Notes: generated by a model not told the origin, from the letters alone. A DNA stretch of 64,000 bases from Halichondria panicea (GCF_963675165.1 NC_087386.1:4408169-4472168), one strand, 5' to 3'. Shown: positions 25,101 through 36,046, numbered from the stretch's first letter. Translations and numbers: made by a program.

Positions 25101-28100
25101 AATTTCTTTTCGTTTTTGCTGACTCAGCAGTAGAACATGACTGGATCTAGGCGGATCTAGCTAGTATGGGTATTATGTGCTGATAGGGTTAGGTCCAGTA
25201 ACCATCACAGACACCAAACACAACTAGTTGTCAACAGAATCAGTGACAGAAACCGTGCATAAATATTGTCTCATGAATCAGTCGCCCTCTATAACATAGA
25301 CTCGCCATTAGGCCGCCCAACTTTTAGAGGGCAGCTGAAATAGAGACTAGAGCAGAAGTACAGTAGACGCTACTGCTGAGTCAACAAAAACGAAAAGCAA
25401 TTTGGTCATTAAAAGGTCATAATTAGTGAAAGTTCAAGTGATGTTCGACCTCCTCTGCTTCTTCTTATAGCCTCGATCCCAGGCCGAGTTTTCGCTTTTA
25501 TAACGGTTAGGCAAACGTAGCTTCTTCTAAAACATCAGGCCTCACCCAACTAAATAGAGAAGTCAATTATGACGTCATAATTAAGAGGCGTGGCTTCCGG
25601 TCAAAATTTCGGCACTGCGCAGCTGATAAGTTTTGCCCTCTCTTCCAAAAAATCCTGGCTACGCTCCTGTTAGCAATAGCTAGTATAGCTTTATGTTATC
25701 TAGCTTTTTGACACATCCACCGAGGCATCAGCACTTTCATTATACAAGAGGAGCTGAAAAGGCTGCAAGGCATTCCAAGTAAGCAAAGCATTATTTTGCA
25801 AATCCACGGTATGACTAGAAGCATATGAAACTTTTACTTGCACTTCATTGACCCTTGAGCAGCTATAGCAGTATACACAGACACAGACACACACACACAC
25901 ACACACGCACACACACACTACTGTATATACCTCGCTTGTACATGCACACCAAGGCGTAATAAACTCATTGAAGAGTAAACTAAGTAGGATAAAAGCTGAC
26001 TTTCTGGACATGAGTAATTGATTAGGAGGTCTGGCTTCCGGTTAACCCCCTAAAAATACGCGCCACAGGGAGTTCTGCACCCTTTAACTAATTAAGGATT
26101 ATTTTCGGATGCGTGGTAGAAATTTTTGTATCAATAGCTGGAGTACCTACAAAAAGAACTTTTCAATGTCACTATCCTGAGAAATATCGTAGTTCGTACG
26201 AAAATTTGTACTAACAATGCATGTTATCTTTACCAATCACATCAATTATCAGCGCATCCATGCACTTTATACATACATTTAATTTATGCAGTCCCTAAAC
26301 AAGAAAGTCCATCTCTTACAACAGCTGAAAGGCCAAATTTGTGCCAATCATCGGATTTTAATATGAAGCGAACGTATGTGTGTTTTGCTTGTGGCTGTGA
26401 TTGCTGCTGTTTACTGGATCGTGTACTAGGGAAAAAATGCCCTAATCAAAAACAGTATCCATTTCCTAAAATTGGTTTGAGTCAAGAGTTGTCTGACGAT
26501 GTGATGTGTGATTTAAACGAATTTAAAGAATCTCTACTGAACCAATCAAGAAGAATTCATGGTATGTTTCTTGAATTAATGACCCACACATTCGAAACTC
26601 TAAAGAAGAAGAAAGTGGATATTGAAAAGGTGAAGTATTATCTGAGATCACTATTTCCCCTTGATTGGCGTTTTCTGGCTATACTCTCTCAGGAAGAAGT
26701 AAATCTATCGGGTGATTTCAACTCTGTGCAAGATTTCTATAAACTTAGTTATTTTTTGCAAGAAAGATACTGTACTTGGTACAACTATGATTTGATAGCA
26801 CGGCTGCGGAAAAAATTTCTTTATCGTTGGAGGAAAGATTCGAAATTAGAGAATTATGAGAGTTCGTTTAAAGATATTGTCTATCGTAGATGTTTTCTTT
26901 ATTTAGACAACGGTGGTAAAACCCCCAAATATCAGACCGAAGTTGTTTGTAAGATTGATATTGATTATAAAGAATTATCACAGCCACTAATTGAACACTT
27001 AACGAGTGTGTTTGCCAACGCTATTGGTTTGGGTAAGTATCATTTGGTTTTCAAAAAAGTTATAGAAGGTTGTACTGAACTAGTGTTTCGAGCACCTCAA
27101 TACATCATGAAGCTAAAGAAATTATCACCGTATCAGGTGCGTAGCTTAAGAGAACATAACATTATTGCAGTCAGAATCAGTGATCGGTACCTCTTTAGAC
27201 ATGATCATGGCTTACTCAGCGCTTGTGAAAAAAACTTGGAACTTTTAGACAAGGTTAAAGTTGATGTATCTCCTTGCACACTGTGGACGGGTTTGCATAA
27301 TGGTCAACCATGCACTGTTTTAAAGTATGAGGCAAAAGAAACCAAATCAAGCTACACTGAGTACACTCACTACATTCTGGAAAACAAACACGAGCATGTA
27401 GTGAAAGCCGATTGCATACATTTGGATGACGAGCTTTCACATAATCCAATAATTGTACTTAGACAAGTACATTTGCAGACAATCAATGGTTATCTTTCTT
27501 CAACTCGTAGTGTCTTGTCTGAAATAGAACAGCTTTCATTTTTATTGGACATTGCTAAGGGCTTTGCTAGTCTACAGAAGGATACTTCTGCCTATTTCAG
27601 AGGAACTGAAAACTCAGTTTTTATACACGTTGAAGAAAGTATTGGCAACTTAATTGCACAGTTTTTCCCTGTGTATAAGCAATCATACTTTCCACGTGCT
27701 CAGGAGTACGCAGCCGCAGTATCTTCAGCAGATTTGATATGGCTTAGAAGAACAACAATTTTGTTAGATCGTGAAAGCAATGATGAAAAATCGGAGCTAC
27801 CCGAGAGTCATGTACTATACAACATTTTTAAGCACAAGTGGTTGTCAGATGATGAGCGTTTACGCCCTCGTGATGTATCACAAGTTGCTAAAGAGGTTGA
27901 ATACATTCGAGGTAAGTCAGCAATATTCAAGAATATTGTTCACATAATTATAACTATGTAATTTTCTCACCGTAGATTTGGAGAAGACAAGGCTAGAAAT
28001 GATTGATGTAGTAAGCAACTCGGAGTTTCAGGAAGTATCACATTTGAATATGATCCTTATCGGGCACACTGGAGTCGGAAAGACCTCAATTCGAAAGCAT

Positions 28101-31100
28101 CTACAAAACCTTTTATTTGCCAAGAATGAAACCAGTACTATCCTATTTGAACATGAGCTTCTATTTGTACAAACAGTTGAATTGTTGCCTGATACCAATA
28201 TCCCAGTTTTCCAACGTAATGATGCAGTATACAGTAGTGAGAAGGATAAGGTGTTTCTTACTTTGTGGGACACAGGGGGCCAGCCAATGTTTCAGGATCT
28301 TCTTCCTTGCTTCGCTAAATTCAGATCCATTTATGGCGTTGTGTTTCGTATCAGTGATTTTTCGAATGATTCTAACGCTGTTACAAGACCCACTTGTCCA
28401 CTTGAGAGCGAAAGTGAATCTCCATATACTTGCAAAGAGTACATTAAACGATGCCTTGCTTTTTTGGAGTTCTTTGCATTTGATATGAATCAAAGGTTTA
28501 TTCAACTACCTAATGAAGTAAAAAATGCATTGTTTCAAAATGCTGCTGATGATATAAGCCTTTTTCCTAAAGTCGCTTTAATTGGAACTTTTAAGGACAA
28601 GATGATGCAAGACAATGCCGTAAGGGGAAAGTACAATGATTTCAAGAAAAATTTGCTTCAAACTAATTTTGTTGAAAGGTCCCTTTGCCCAAGCTATGAT
28701 GACACTGTGTTTGAAGTAGACAACACTAAATCAGGAGATTCCTGTGAAGACCCTGGTATTAAAGATTTACGTGAGAAGATAATCACGGAAACGCAGCTCA
28801 CAAAGACAAAGATACCTTTGAAATGGATTGCATACAAACTTGACTTGGAAAATGAATCACGATTACAACGGCCCTGCACAGGCATTGTAACCCTTAGTAA
28901 AGCTAACGAAATAGCAAAGAAGCAGCAAATCAGCTCAAGTGCAGCTCTAAGTTATTTTCATGAACTAGGAATATTTCTGTGGTACCGTGAGACAGAATCT
29001 CTAAACAGTTATGTAATTGTGGAATCAAGACATCTGCTATCTATTCTAGGCACTCTTCTTAACCCAAAAACATTCATTAGTTTCCCTGGTGAATGGAAAA
29101 ACCTTCAGGAACATGGCATACTGAATAATGATGTCGGTTTTACGCTTCTTGACGAGACTATGAGCAGGACAGGGGTTGATCGTGAATGGATTTTTAGCTT
29201 TTTTAGAGAGCACCACCTAATAATGAACTTGTCAGCTGAAGGCTACTTCATTCCCTCTCTACTTCAAGTACTCCCGATTTGTTCAAATCCTTTCCACATT
29301 TGTGATGCAATTTGTTCTATGTGCACCCTCCTCCCACAAGCCAAAGATATGGAAGTAGCCCCATTATTTTTAGTGCCTAAGTGTAAGTGCATACCACCTG
29401 GCTTTTTCCCTCGACTAATGACAATGCTTGCTGGAATTCAAGACGGCGAGATAATTTGGAAGATATCAGTAAGCACGATGAGCTGCAAAAACGTGGTTTC
29501 ATTTATTGTAGGTGGTAACGCTTTCCTTGTTTTCACTGAATTCATTGATTGTATTCGAATCTACTGTACTTCTGTTTCTAGTGCAAGCATTTCCCAATTG
29601 CTGTGTAGAGGCATCTTGCGTCAAATAAGAGCCCAAATTGAGCGGCTCTTTTTGGAGAGTAGTAGCCTTCCAATCATAATTACATTCGCTTGTCCTTGCT
29701 CCAAGTCCCTTCATTTTTTACCTTCTGTGCTGGCTAACTCGCATGATAAAGTGATTTGTACTGAGCACCCAGGATATGTTTTTGAACCTTGTGAAAGTCA
29801 TCTGAAGTGGCTACAAAAGAAAATTACTTCAGATAGAGGTAAGTTTAAAATGTATACATGCAACAGAAATGTACATTCCTCATGTGCAGATGCTGAAGAA
29901 CAGCTCAAAATTGCCCTGGAAGAAGGAGGAGTGGACGTACTTGTATCAACAGTGCTGTTTGTGGGATCTAACTTTTCTGATCAGATTGTAATGGATGACA
30001 GAGAATCTGGTTCGACAAGTATTTCCAGGTTTTTCATTCTAGAAGACAACAACTTAAAATTATTACAATCTGAAGTTGTAGAAGCATTTTTAGCGAGTAA
30101 CGCAGCCGAGTTAAAGCAAAAGTTTCCGAGTGATCAAGATAGTTCATGTGATCCACCCAAGACTGAAGCCTCTGCAAATTATATATCAGAATCGAAAGAT
30201 TACTTGCCCAAGGCTGAAACGTCTGCAAATGATTTATCAGAATCGAACAATTTTTTGCCCAAGGCTGAAACGTCTGCAAAGGATTTATCAGAATTGAAAG
30301 ATTTCTTACCGCACAAACAACACAGTCCACTTAAGTCTTATGCTGTCAATGAACCACAGCAAATTGCTGGAGATGATGAACATCATATTACAAAACGCGA
30401 GGAACATAGCTCACCTGCATCTACATCTATGCATATCCCAACTGATCAGCTAACACATAATAAAAGTCGCATAGTCACATTAATGCAAGGTGCTAGTGAT
30501 GAGCTACAAAGTCTCCATTTAATGAATGCAATAGAGTGTAAGCATTCTCTTATCTTAACAATTTTACCATTGCTTACTCCGCAACTATCATCTTTCGGTA
30601 TTCTTGATGTTCAGTTCACAGCGGAGATGCTTGAAAAATTTCCAGATATTTCTGAAAAATGGATAGTAATAGCTCCATCATTGATGAAGACTTTAAAAAA
30701 TGAAATTGATCTCGTAGAAAACAGTCCACATAGGCATAAATTTGCTTTAAATTTTTCTGGTGGAGTTCTTTTTTCTAGTCATGAAGAAGTTTTAAAAGTG
30801 TTGAGGACTTTGCGTAGCATGAACAAAGAACAGATTCCCTATTCTTGGTTTTATCTCTGGAGTTTTGTTAAAAACACACTTCAACTAAACAATTCAAAAA
30901 TAATTACTCTTGATACTGTTATTCGCATTTCAGACACTTGTGGTATCGAGTCTGGTCAGCAGCTACAGGACGCTCTTGCATATCTACATAAATGTGGTCT
31001 GCTAATCTACTTTAAAGATATTCTCCCCAATGTTATTTTTGAAGATGTCTCCTTGCTCATGTCTTTAATGATTTCTTTGCTCAAAAACATTAAATATACT

Positions 31101-34100
31101 GGGCTACTTACAGATACTGACTTTCATGCTGTTCAAAATGTTTATGATAGTATTTTTACATATGATAATGTTTTAAAGCTACTCAAAGGGTTATGCTTAC
31201 TCTCTCAAATTAGCTCGCATCAGTTCTTAATGCCATGTGTTCTCACAACGTCTCTAAGCCCTCAAGATTTGAGTATCTATTGCAAAGGACCTTGTCTTGT
31301 AGTTCAACACCCAATGGCTACCAACGTTTTTGGATTTTTGATCTGCTTTGTAACGTCTCAAGAAAGCAGCGACTTCTGGCCATGGAAAATACTCACAAAT
31401 CCGAATACGGGAGATCCAGTTTGCATATTTTCAAACTGTGCACAGTTTTCTCTGCCTGGATATGATTGTATGATAACATTGTTTGCATCTAACTCATGTG
31501 TTAGGATTTATACTGAGTACAAGAATTATCAACCACCTTTGTTTCTGATCAAGACAGCTGTGATTCGTGGGATTGAAAAAGCATGCAAATGTTATCAATT
31601 GGAATCGCTGGCTTGTGATGTTGGGTTTAATTGCATTTGTGGTTCCACAGACATTGAGCATAATATGATTTGGCTTGAACAAAGTTTGATATGTTCTTTC
31701 AACTCGGAGCAGACTTTTAAGCTGTCACAATCACAGCAACGCTGGTTTGATGAAGGTATGTAAGTATACATTACACCATGCAAGTGTATTATGCCTCGGT
31801 GTGCATGCGCAAGCGAGGTATACTGTGCATGTTTGTGCATGTGTGTGTCTGTGTGTGTGTGTGTTTGTCTGTTTGTAGATTGCTCTAGGGATCAATGAAA
31901 TGCAAGTAAGAGTTTCTATAATTATAGGCTTCTAGTCATGTTTTCAATTCGTGGATTTGCAAAATAATGCTTTGTTCCACCAAGTTATGCCTATAGTTTT
32001 ATTTACTTGGAATGTGATTGCAGCGTTTTCAGAAGAGTGCGTAGCAAATCTTGTCCATGGAGTGTTGCTACTCTACTTAGTCTGCACTAGAATGCTAGCG
32101 ATTAGTATGGCTGCAAGAGTGAGAAGAGAGCTGCAAACTCCGTTGATGCAGCAGTCATTAATTTAGAATTGGACTTTTGGCATCGATCGTTTTTACAATC
32201 ACGTCGATCATTTCCCACTCTTCGAGTTTCCCTGTGCATGCAGCAAAATTAAAATGTTCATCATGATTAGTGTTTGTATAAGCTATTGCTAATAGCTATA
32301 GATCTAGTTAGCCTCTATACAGGCTCTCCTTTTTCTCTTTTTCTGTTCTTTATCACAATCGTTCAATAAGATAAAATACTGTATTAATCGTTCAATGAGA
32401 TAAAATACGGTATTAATTGGAGGAATAAAGAAAGAAATAGACGTAGAGTTAGAAAAAAGGATAGTCTGTATCGGGAAGTCGCGTGAGGGTAGAAGGGTGA
32501 AAATAAGCGTTGGCATGCTGAGCTAGAGATGTTGGGCTGCCCACGCAGAGATCTATGACTAATAAAGCAGCAAGCTGGACATGGACTTGGAACTGGAAGT
32601 TTGCAAGCACTATAGCTAGCTATACCTTAGGCTTAGCTATGATCTACTAGTCTAGATTGAATTTGCAATTGTTTGTTCAGATTCTATCAGACTATCACCT
32701 TTTCTTGTGTGTTTCTACATGCTATATAGTCTATAGTTAGATCAAGAATAGCTTATAGTCATCATTATCATATAGCAGGTACGTAGCTACTGCCACCAGA
32801 GCTGGCCACGCTGGTTCTCTGATCTGACTTGCAGCACAGCTTGGTGTTGTCTCAGTACAACTCTGAATACGTGGGAGAATACCTTACGTTACGGTTATGG
32901 GCTGCATATCGCCCACGTTCATAAAAATCCTCGCGATTTCCCAAACCAGGCCTTACTTTTTCTTAACTCTACGCCCATTTCTTTCTTTACTGCCTCACTA
33001 TGTCTTTCTTATGATTTATGGATGAACAGTGACAACAGCAAGAAAAAGTAAGGCCTGGGAACGAGGCTAAGAGATCTAGTTATTATAGCTTTATGTTATG
33101 TTAGCTTTGACACCTCCACCGAGGCATCAGCATCTGCGGTGGGTGCTTTCATTATACTGGCATTTGAATACCAACTTTGTATTACAGGTATTTCTTCAGA
33201 TGATGATTCCATAACAGTAAACAGAATTTTTAGAAAGTTCTTAGCTCGGTCTGAAGTGTGGTATGAAGTAGGAATGGAACTTGGTCTTGACACTCCAACA
33301 CTGTCACGAATATCATTGAGGTACCAGAATAACCCGGATCTTGCCTTAATGGAAGCTGTCCGACAGTGGTTCAAGAAAACTGATAACCCACAACTTCTCG
33401 ATGCATCTCTTGGACTTGAACAAGGTATGAATTGTGCATGTATATTAAGTATCTATAGTCATTATGGTATCATACTGCATGGCAAGACTCTTTGGTTTCT
33501 GTGCAAGTTCCTCGCATGACCGTACATTATATAATAATAGGAGTGTATGAAGAGGAGTATCCAACTGTAGCAGTTGTAGTGTAAACCATGTTGCGGTACA
33601 AGTATGTCATACCACGTCACTACCAGACCGCATCTTAAGTGGATGCGTAGGTGTAGTGGTTAATTAGTTAAAAATGATATCAGCACACACACGTGTGGTT
33701 TGTACCTCCAGCCCACGTTTAATTTTATTCATGGCTAACAGTTTACACAACTACAAGTGTTAGTGACGGATTTAGTCTGAGATTTAGAATAGAATGTGTG
33801 TGAGAGTCGCATACTCCTCTTCATACACTCTTGATAATAAATTAAAGACAACTTGGATGAAGTTGATTGCAGAAACTTTGTTTTTTGAGCAAGCTGTTCA
33901 GCATCAACGTAACAAGCTAAAATAATAACAAGTATCTCGTTGCATGCCAATTTGGTAAAAAAATATCAGGGACAAAACTTTGGGCGTTTCCCTGCGTGGT
34001 TCTTTCAGTGCAAGGACAACTTATTATTATGCCTCTTGTGGTCATCCCTGCAGTAGTATCACTCCTCACAGTGCCCAGCTCTCAAACGTGCACCATGCAC

Positions 34101-34551
34101 ATTAAACTTCCTGCACATGCACTCACTATGATCACAATTTATACATTGAGCCCCGTTCACTTATTCGATACTGATCGAGCTAGTGCGTAAAGCTGTTTTA
34201 TATCGTTATATTAGGCTTTCCCATGCTTGCTAAGCCTTATTGGAGTTTAGTAACCCAGCTCAACAGCAACCTTGAGAATCCAAAGTAAGTAGCAGCTTTC
34301 TTGCAGACAAGGGACAGGGGTACTGCCATTTCGGGACAGTTATCACATATATATAACGTTTTCTTCTGGACTCTTTTTTCTTTAGCCAGTCTGAGGTCTT
34401 ATTCTGTGAAAACAGTATCATTGACTCTAATGCTATATGCCGGGCATTAGATTTCTGCAATAACATTCTATCAAGATTGGCAAAATCTCTATCAGGATCA
34501 ACATTCGTCTTTGGAACCGACAATGTTTCTGATATCACTGCAGGGTCTTGA
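13119..34551 (+). CDS. Giant death-domain/pseudokinase/Roc-COR protein with N-terminal 2A-like peptide
   Basis: Proposed exons: 13119-13446, 15738-15887, 15968-16063, 18293-18457, 19063-19386, 20166-20189, 20296-20372 joined to 21465-21699 across a transposon, 26292-27911, 27976-31755, 33188-33424, 34215-34284 and 34386-34551 (TGA). All junctions up to the 33 kb exon are phase 1 and the total is 7,272 nt. Approximate order by residue: 2A-like motif 54-69; death domain 75-155; acidic SSDE/SAEEPP repeats and Pro-rich linker to 247; death domains at 250-355 and 365-466; a 540-residue exon ending in a degenerate kinase-like fold without HRD or DFG; Roc GTPase with GHTGVGKTS (about 1040) and DTGGQ (about 1104); COR; a Ser/Lys linker with three 17-residue repeats; a second COR-like region; death domain 2267-2345; short tail. 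The role is inferred as a cytoplasmic signalling scaffold. Joining over such long introns needs transcript proof; it could be two genes split between 21.7 and 26.3 kb. Confidence 0.7.
13278..13325 (+). other. 2A-like ribosome-skipping motif
   Basis: In frame with ATG 13119, the sequence FLLLIIAGDIETNPGP ends at residue 69. It fits the 2A consensus D-[VI]-E-x-N-P-G-P, preceded by a hydrophobic run. In known 2A sequences the ribosome fails to join the last Gly and Pro, releasing the upstream peptide and continuing translation. Here this would separate a 68-residue leader from a product that starts with Pro just before the first death domain. Confidence 0.8.
13740..14260. repeat. Possible DNA-transposon relic
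   Basis: This intronic stretch begins with ttaatccggtcaccgttggg and contains cagaatagcgaggtggcc, words that recall terminal regions of pogo/Tc1-type elements. It has one open minus-strand frame of 151 codons with no recognisable domain. I see no matching right end, so the call is weak. Confidence 0.3.
14386..14775. mobile_element. hAT-like MITE, 390 bp
   Basis: The ends are inverted repeats CAGTGGCGGATCCAGG and CCTGGATCCGCCACTG, with the word tgtag on both flanks. This terminal style is typical of hAT-type non-autonomous elements. No coding capacity. Located in the first large intron of the giant gene. Confidence 0.65.
14995..15446. mobile_element. CAGAGGAGG-type MITE with 9-bp target duplication, 452 bp
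   Basis: Terminal inverted repeats of about 35 bp begin CAGAGGAGGAA and carry GCCAGGGTCAA; perfect 9-bp direct repeats cattcacct flank both sides. A homologous site without the insertion exists at about 47465-47600, where the sequence runs straight through cattcacctacaca, so the insertion is supported directly by an empty paralogous site. Confidence 0.9.
16082..16165. repeat. Perfect 25-bp hairpin
   Basis: Arms 16082-16106 and 16141-16165 are exact reverse complements (tagtaatcatttgtgatatg and so on), separated by a 34-bp loop that repeats part of the arm (atcatttgtgatgtacta). It starts 18 bp after the exon ending at 16063, within its downstream intron. Confidence 0.85.
16200..18290. other. 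Intron with no recognised gene
   Basis: Intron of the giant gene. At 17930-18040 it contains a piece related to the terminal part of the TA-flanked MITE family (words ccgaaaattacccgctata). No supported coding region was found. Confidence 0.45.
19684..20093. mobile_element. hAT-like MITE, about 410 bp
   Basis: The ends are GGGCGTAGCCAGG and CCTGGCTACGCC in inverted orientation. Interior words (ggcactgcgcggcgc, ttaattatgacgtca, agtctctaaattgtgagc) recur in the interrupted copy at 23293-25669, which defines a family. It lies between the second death-domain exon and the 24-nt microexon. Confidence 0.75.
20166..20189 (+). other. 24-nt microexon of the giant gene
   Basis: A tatag acceptor, 24 coding bases giving EDQPTKPK in phase 1, then the donor gtgaag. 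Both ends are phase 1, like the neighbouring exons. It is short, so the call rests on splice sites and frame alone. Confidence 0.5.
20374..21459. mobile_element. Mutator-like element inside a death-domain exon, 1,086 bp
   Basis: The two ends (20374-20458 and 21375-21459) are identical 85-bp inverted repeats starting TAGCCTCGATCCCAGGCC. Both sides carry the 9-bp direct repeat ccaagattg (20365-20373 and 21460-21468). Removing the element and one repeat restores a continuous death-domain reading frame (LSAKI/ADYNGF). Long TIRs and 9-bp duplications are the hallmarks of the Mutator superfamily. No transposase is encoded. Identical TIRs suggest a recent insertion. Confidence 0.92.
21953..22980 (+). 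repeat. Dispersed repeat family R1, copy A
   Basis: Starts ttatgcctcgaggcgtagcc, followed by a TG-rich microsatellite and the conserved words aactgctcaacggttgca and ttctataggcttctagcc. It ends near agcttgaacactagtta. A second long copy lies at 34760-36046. Its first part is related to the shorter family R2 at 31783-32270 and 46520-47010. No reading frame of note. Confidence 0.8.
23538..25026. mobile_element. Nested element with AGGAAAGGGATTGG ends
   Basis: Inverted ends share AAAGGGATTGGAAACGCAT (about 23555-23575 and 25000-25020). Flanks gcttcttcc (23529) and gcttcttct (25027) give a near-perfect 9-bp duplication. It contains another inverted-repeat element at 23818-24086 and AT-rich filler with no coding region I can support. 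Confidence 0.6.
23818..24086. mobile_element. Small TIR element with AGGAGCCCATAAATA ends
   Basis: Left end ttatcaggagcccataaata and right end tatttatgggctcctgat are inverted. The inner words cggggatcacgtctcgtaa and ttacgaaacgtgatccccg extend the arms with gaps. About 270 bp and non-coding. Confidence 0.7.
25037..25457. mobile_element. CAGAGGAGG-type MITE, 421 bp
   Basis: Inverted ends of about 90 bp begin CAGAGGAGGTCG; flanking 9-bp direct repeats read cttcttctt on both sides. It shares its terminal motif and duplication length with 14995-15446, so the two define one superfamily in this genome. Confidence 0.85.
25468..25520. repeat. Solo terminus of the Mutator-like family
   Basis: TAGCCTCGATCCCAGGCC and the next 30 bases match the end of the element at 20374-21459, but no partner end follows. 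It is bordered by gcttcttct again at about 25521. Confidence 0.8.
25690..25965 (-). repeat. Dispersed repeat R2, reverse copy
   Basis: Reverse-orientation copy carrying caccgaggcatcagcac, cattgacccttgagcagct, a CA microsatellite and the end word cctcgcttgtacatgcac. Related to 31783-32270, 41990-42262 and 46520-47010. Confidence 0.7.
29839..29889 (+). other. 51-nt candidate intron inside the Roc/COR exon
   Basis: The segment starts gtaagttt after AGAG and ends catgtgcag before ATGCTGAAG. Its length is a multiple of three and it has no stop, so both spliced and retained forms keep the frame. Retention would add 17 residues (GKFKMYTC...SSCA). Confidence 0.55.
30157..30309 (+). repeat. Three tandem 17-codon coding repeats
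   Basis: Within the giant protein (about residues 1733-1784) the unit PKAETSANDLSESKDFL repeats three times with few changes, at a 51-bp DNA period. It lies in the flexible linker between the first COR region and the second COR-like region. Confidence 0.85.
31783..32270 (+). repeat. Dispersed repeat R2, forward copy
   Basis: Begins ttatgcctcggtgtgcatg with a near-palindromic cgcttgcgcatgcgcaccg-type core, then a GT microsatellite, and ends near catgcagcaaaattaa. Located in the intron before the last death-domain exon. Confidence 0.75.
32943..33071. repeat. Short foldback of the GGCCTGGGA family
   Basis: The arms aaccaggccttactttttct and agaaaaagtaaggcctggga are inverted and about 65 bp apart. 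The right end finishes acgaggcta, like the Mutator-like family, while the left terminus has decayed. Confidence 0.65.
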
Positions 34552-34759
34552 ACGTAGTGGAACTCGCCGCCAGGAAAATGATCAATTAGTAACCGTTCAA
34601 TGCAAACAATAGCTGGAGAATTTTTTGCACAGCATCACAGCATCACCCTGGTCTGTTGGTTGGTACAAACAATCCATAACATCATCCTGAAAAGAAGTTG
34701 TGGTGGGGAAACAGCAATGCTTCGTTATCTAGCGCAGGCTGAGCATCTTCGCTCCATTT

Positions 34760-36046
34760 TTATGCCTTGAGGCGTAGCCGCACAAGGGATACGGTAAAGC
34801 TGACTGTGTGTGTGTGTGTGTGTGTGTGTCTGTTCCAGCTGTAACTGCTCAACGGTTGCAATGCGACGAAAGTTAACAGCTTCTATAGGCTTCTAGCCAC
34901 GTTCTCTGGATTTTGATTCGTGGATTAGCAAACTAAAGCTTCTTTCTCGAGTTATGGCTAGTTTGACTCACATTGAAGGCTGTTGCAGTCTCTTCAGAAT
35001 CTTTCATAGCATCATCTGTCCGCACAAACTTTCTATTCAACATATGAGTTAGCCTTGCACTAAAGCGCTAGCTTTTTGTTAGCTACAATACTCAGAAAAT
35101 ATCTGTTAAAACAGCTAGCTAGCAGTACAGTAGCCATTAGAAATTGATCTCTTTGGACACACCCTTTAATTATTCCTGTGGATGTAATGCGCATGCGCGC
35201 TCATTCCCCATGTGTGAGAAAATAATATCCAAGATCATATCCAGATCCAGATCCTCCTGGTAGAATCATCTTTGTCTTGAGGGCCTGGTAAGCCACAAAA
35301 CACTACCATATAACAATATAGATAACAATATGCATGTACACAGGTCTTTTCTTCTTAGATATTATATACACTGAACTACAGATCCTGGAAGAATCAATTT
35401 TCTTCTTTCTTGAGGTCCTGGTAAGCCACATAATACATTGTTGCATTTTGAGTGGGCAGATCAAAGGAAACACTGTGCCAATATCTGCCATATGACACAG
35501 GTCAAGCCTTGAACTGTGCCAATATCTAGATACTGGCATAGTATGACTGAAGTTACCTAAAGCCCACCCCCCACCCAGTAACCTGAAACGGTCCCTTTTA
35601 TAGTACAACACTGTTAAACAGATTCAGTGGTAGGCAGAAAACGTTTTTCATGCGTCTGGTGCATTCCACAGCCACCACAAGTAGTTGAAACTAGTTGTCC
35701 TATAAAAGGAGTGATGTGTACACGGAAAGGAATGCACAAGGAATGCAACAAATCAGTTGTTACACAGCTCACTCGTGCGCACATGCCTTTTCCCTCGAGG
35801 CCTGCGGCCCTCGGGCCTAAGTCACCACTGAGCCAATATATCCCATGTGGCACTCGTGCACGTGTCACAACTATAACATAAATAACAACAATAGATGCAT
35901 GTAAATAAGTCTTTTCTTCTCAGTGACTTTATATAGATAAGCTAACTTTAATATAAAATTCATTATAGAAACTAATATAACACTCTAATACTGAAAGCAA
36001 AAACATGGTGAGAGGCATTAGCACAGCGCCAGCTTGAACACTAGTT
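34760..36046 (+). repeat. Dispersed repeat R1, copy B with 440-bp insertion
   Basis: Matches 21953-22980 from tatgccttgaggcgtagcc to agcttgaacactagttg. Relative to copy A it has about 440 extra bases at 35437-35880, starting ttgttgcattttgagtgggc. That start resembles the terminus of the palindromic element at 42283-42890. Confidence 0.8.

Larger units (their letters stand above)
23293..25669. mobile_element. hAT-like MITE split by serial insertions
   Basis: Same family as 19684-20093: left end CAGTGGCATAGCCAGG at 23293, right end CCTGGCTACGCTCCTG to 25669. The host copy is interrupted at the word gcttcttc; further elements occupy 23538-25026, 25037-25457 and 25468-25520. Confidence 0.7.

Noticed and set aside
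28028..28505. Open frames opposite or offset to the Roc exon
   Set aside because: Shadows of the strong Roc coding frame that contains GHTGVGKTS and DTGGQ.
35614..35881. Overlapping 84-codon frames on both strands
   Set aside because: They lie in the 440-bp insertion of repeat R1 copy B and show no domain or splice support.
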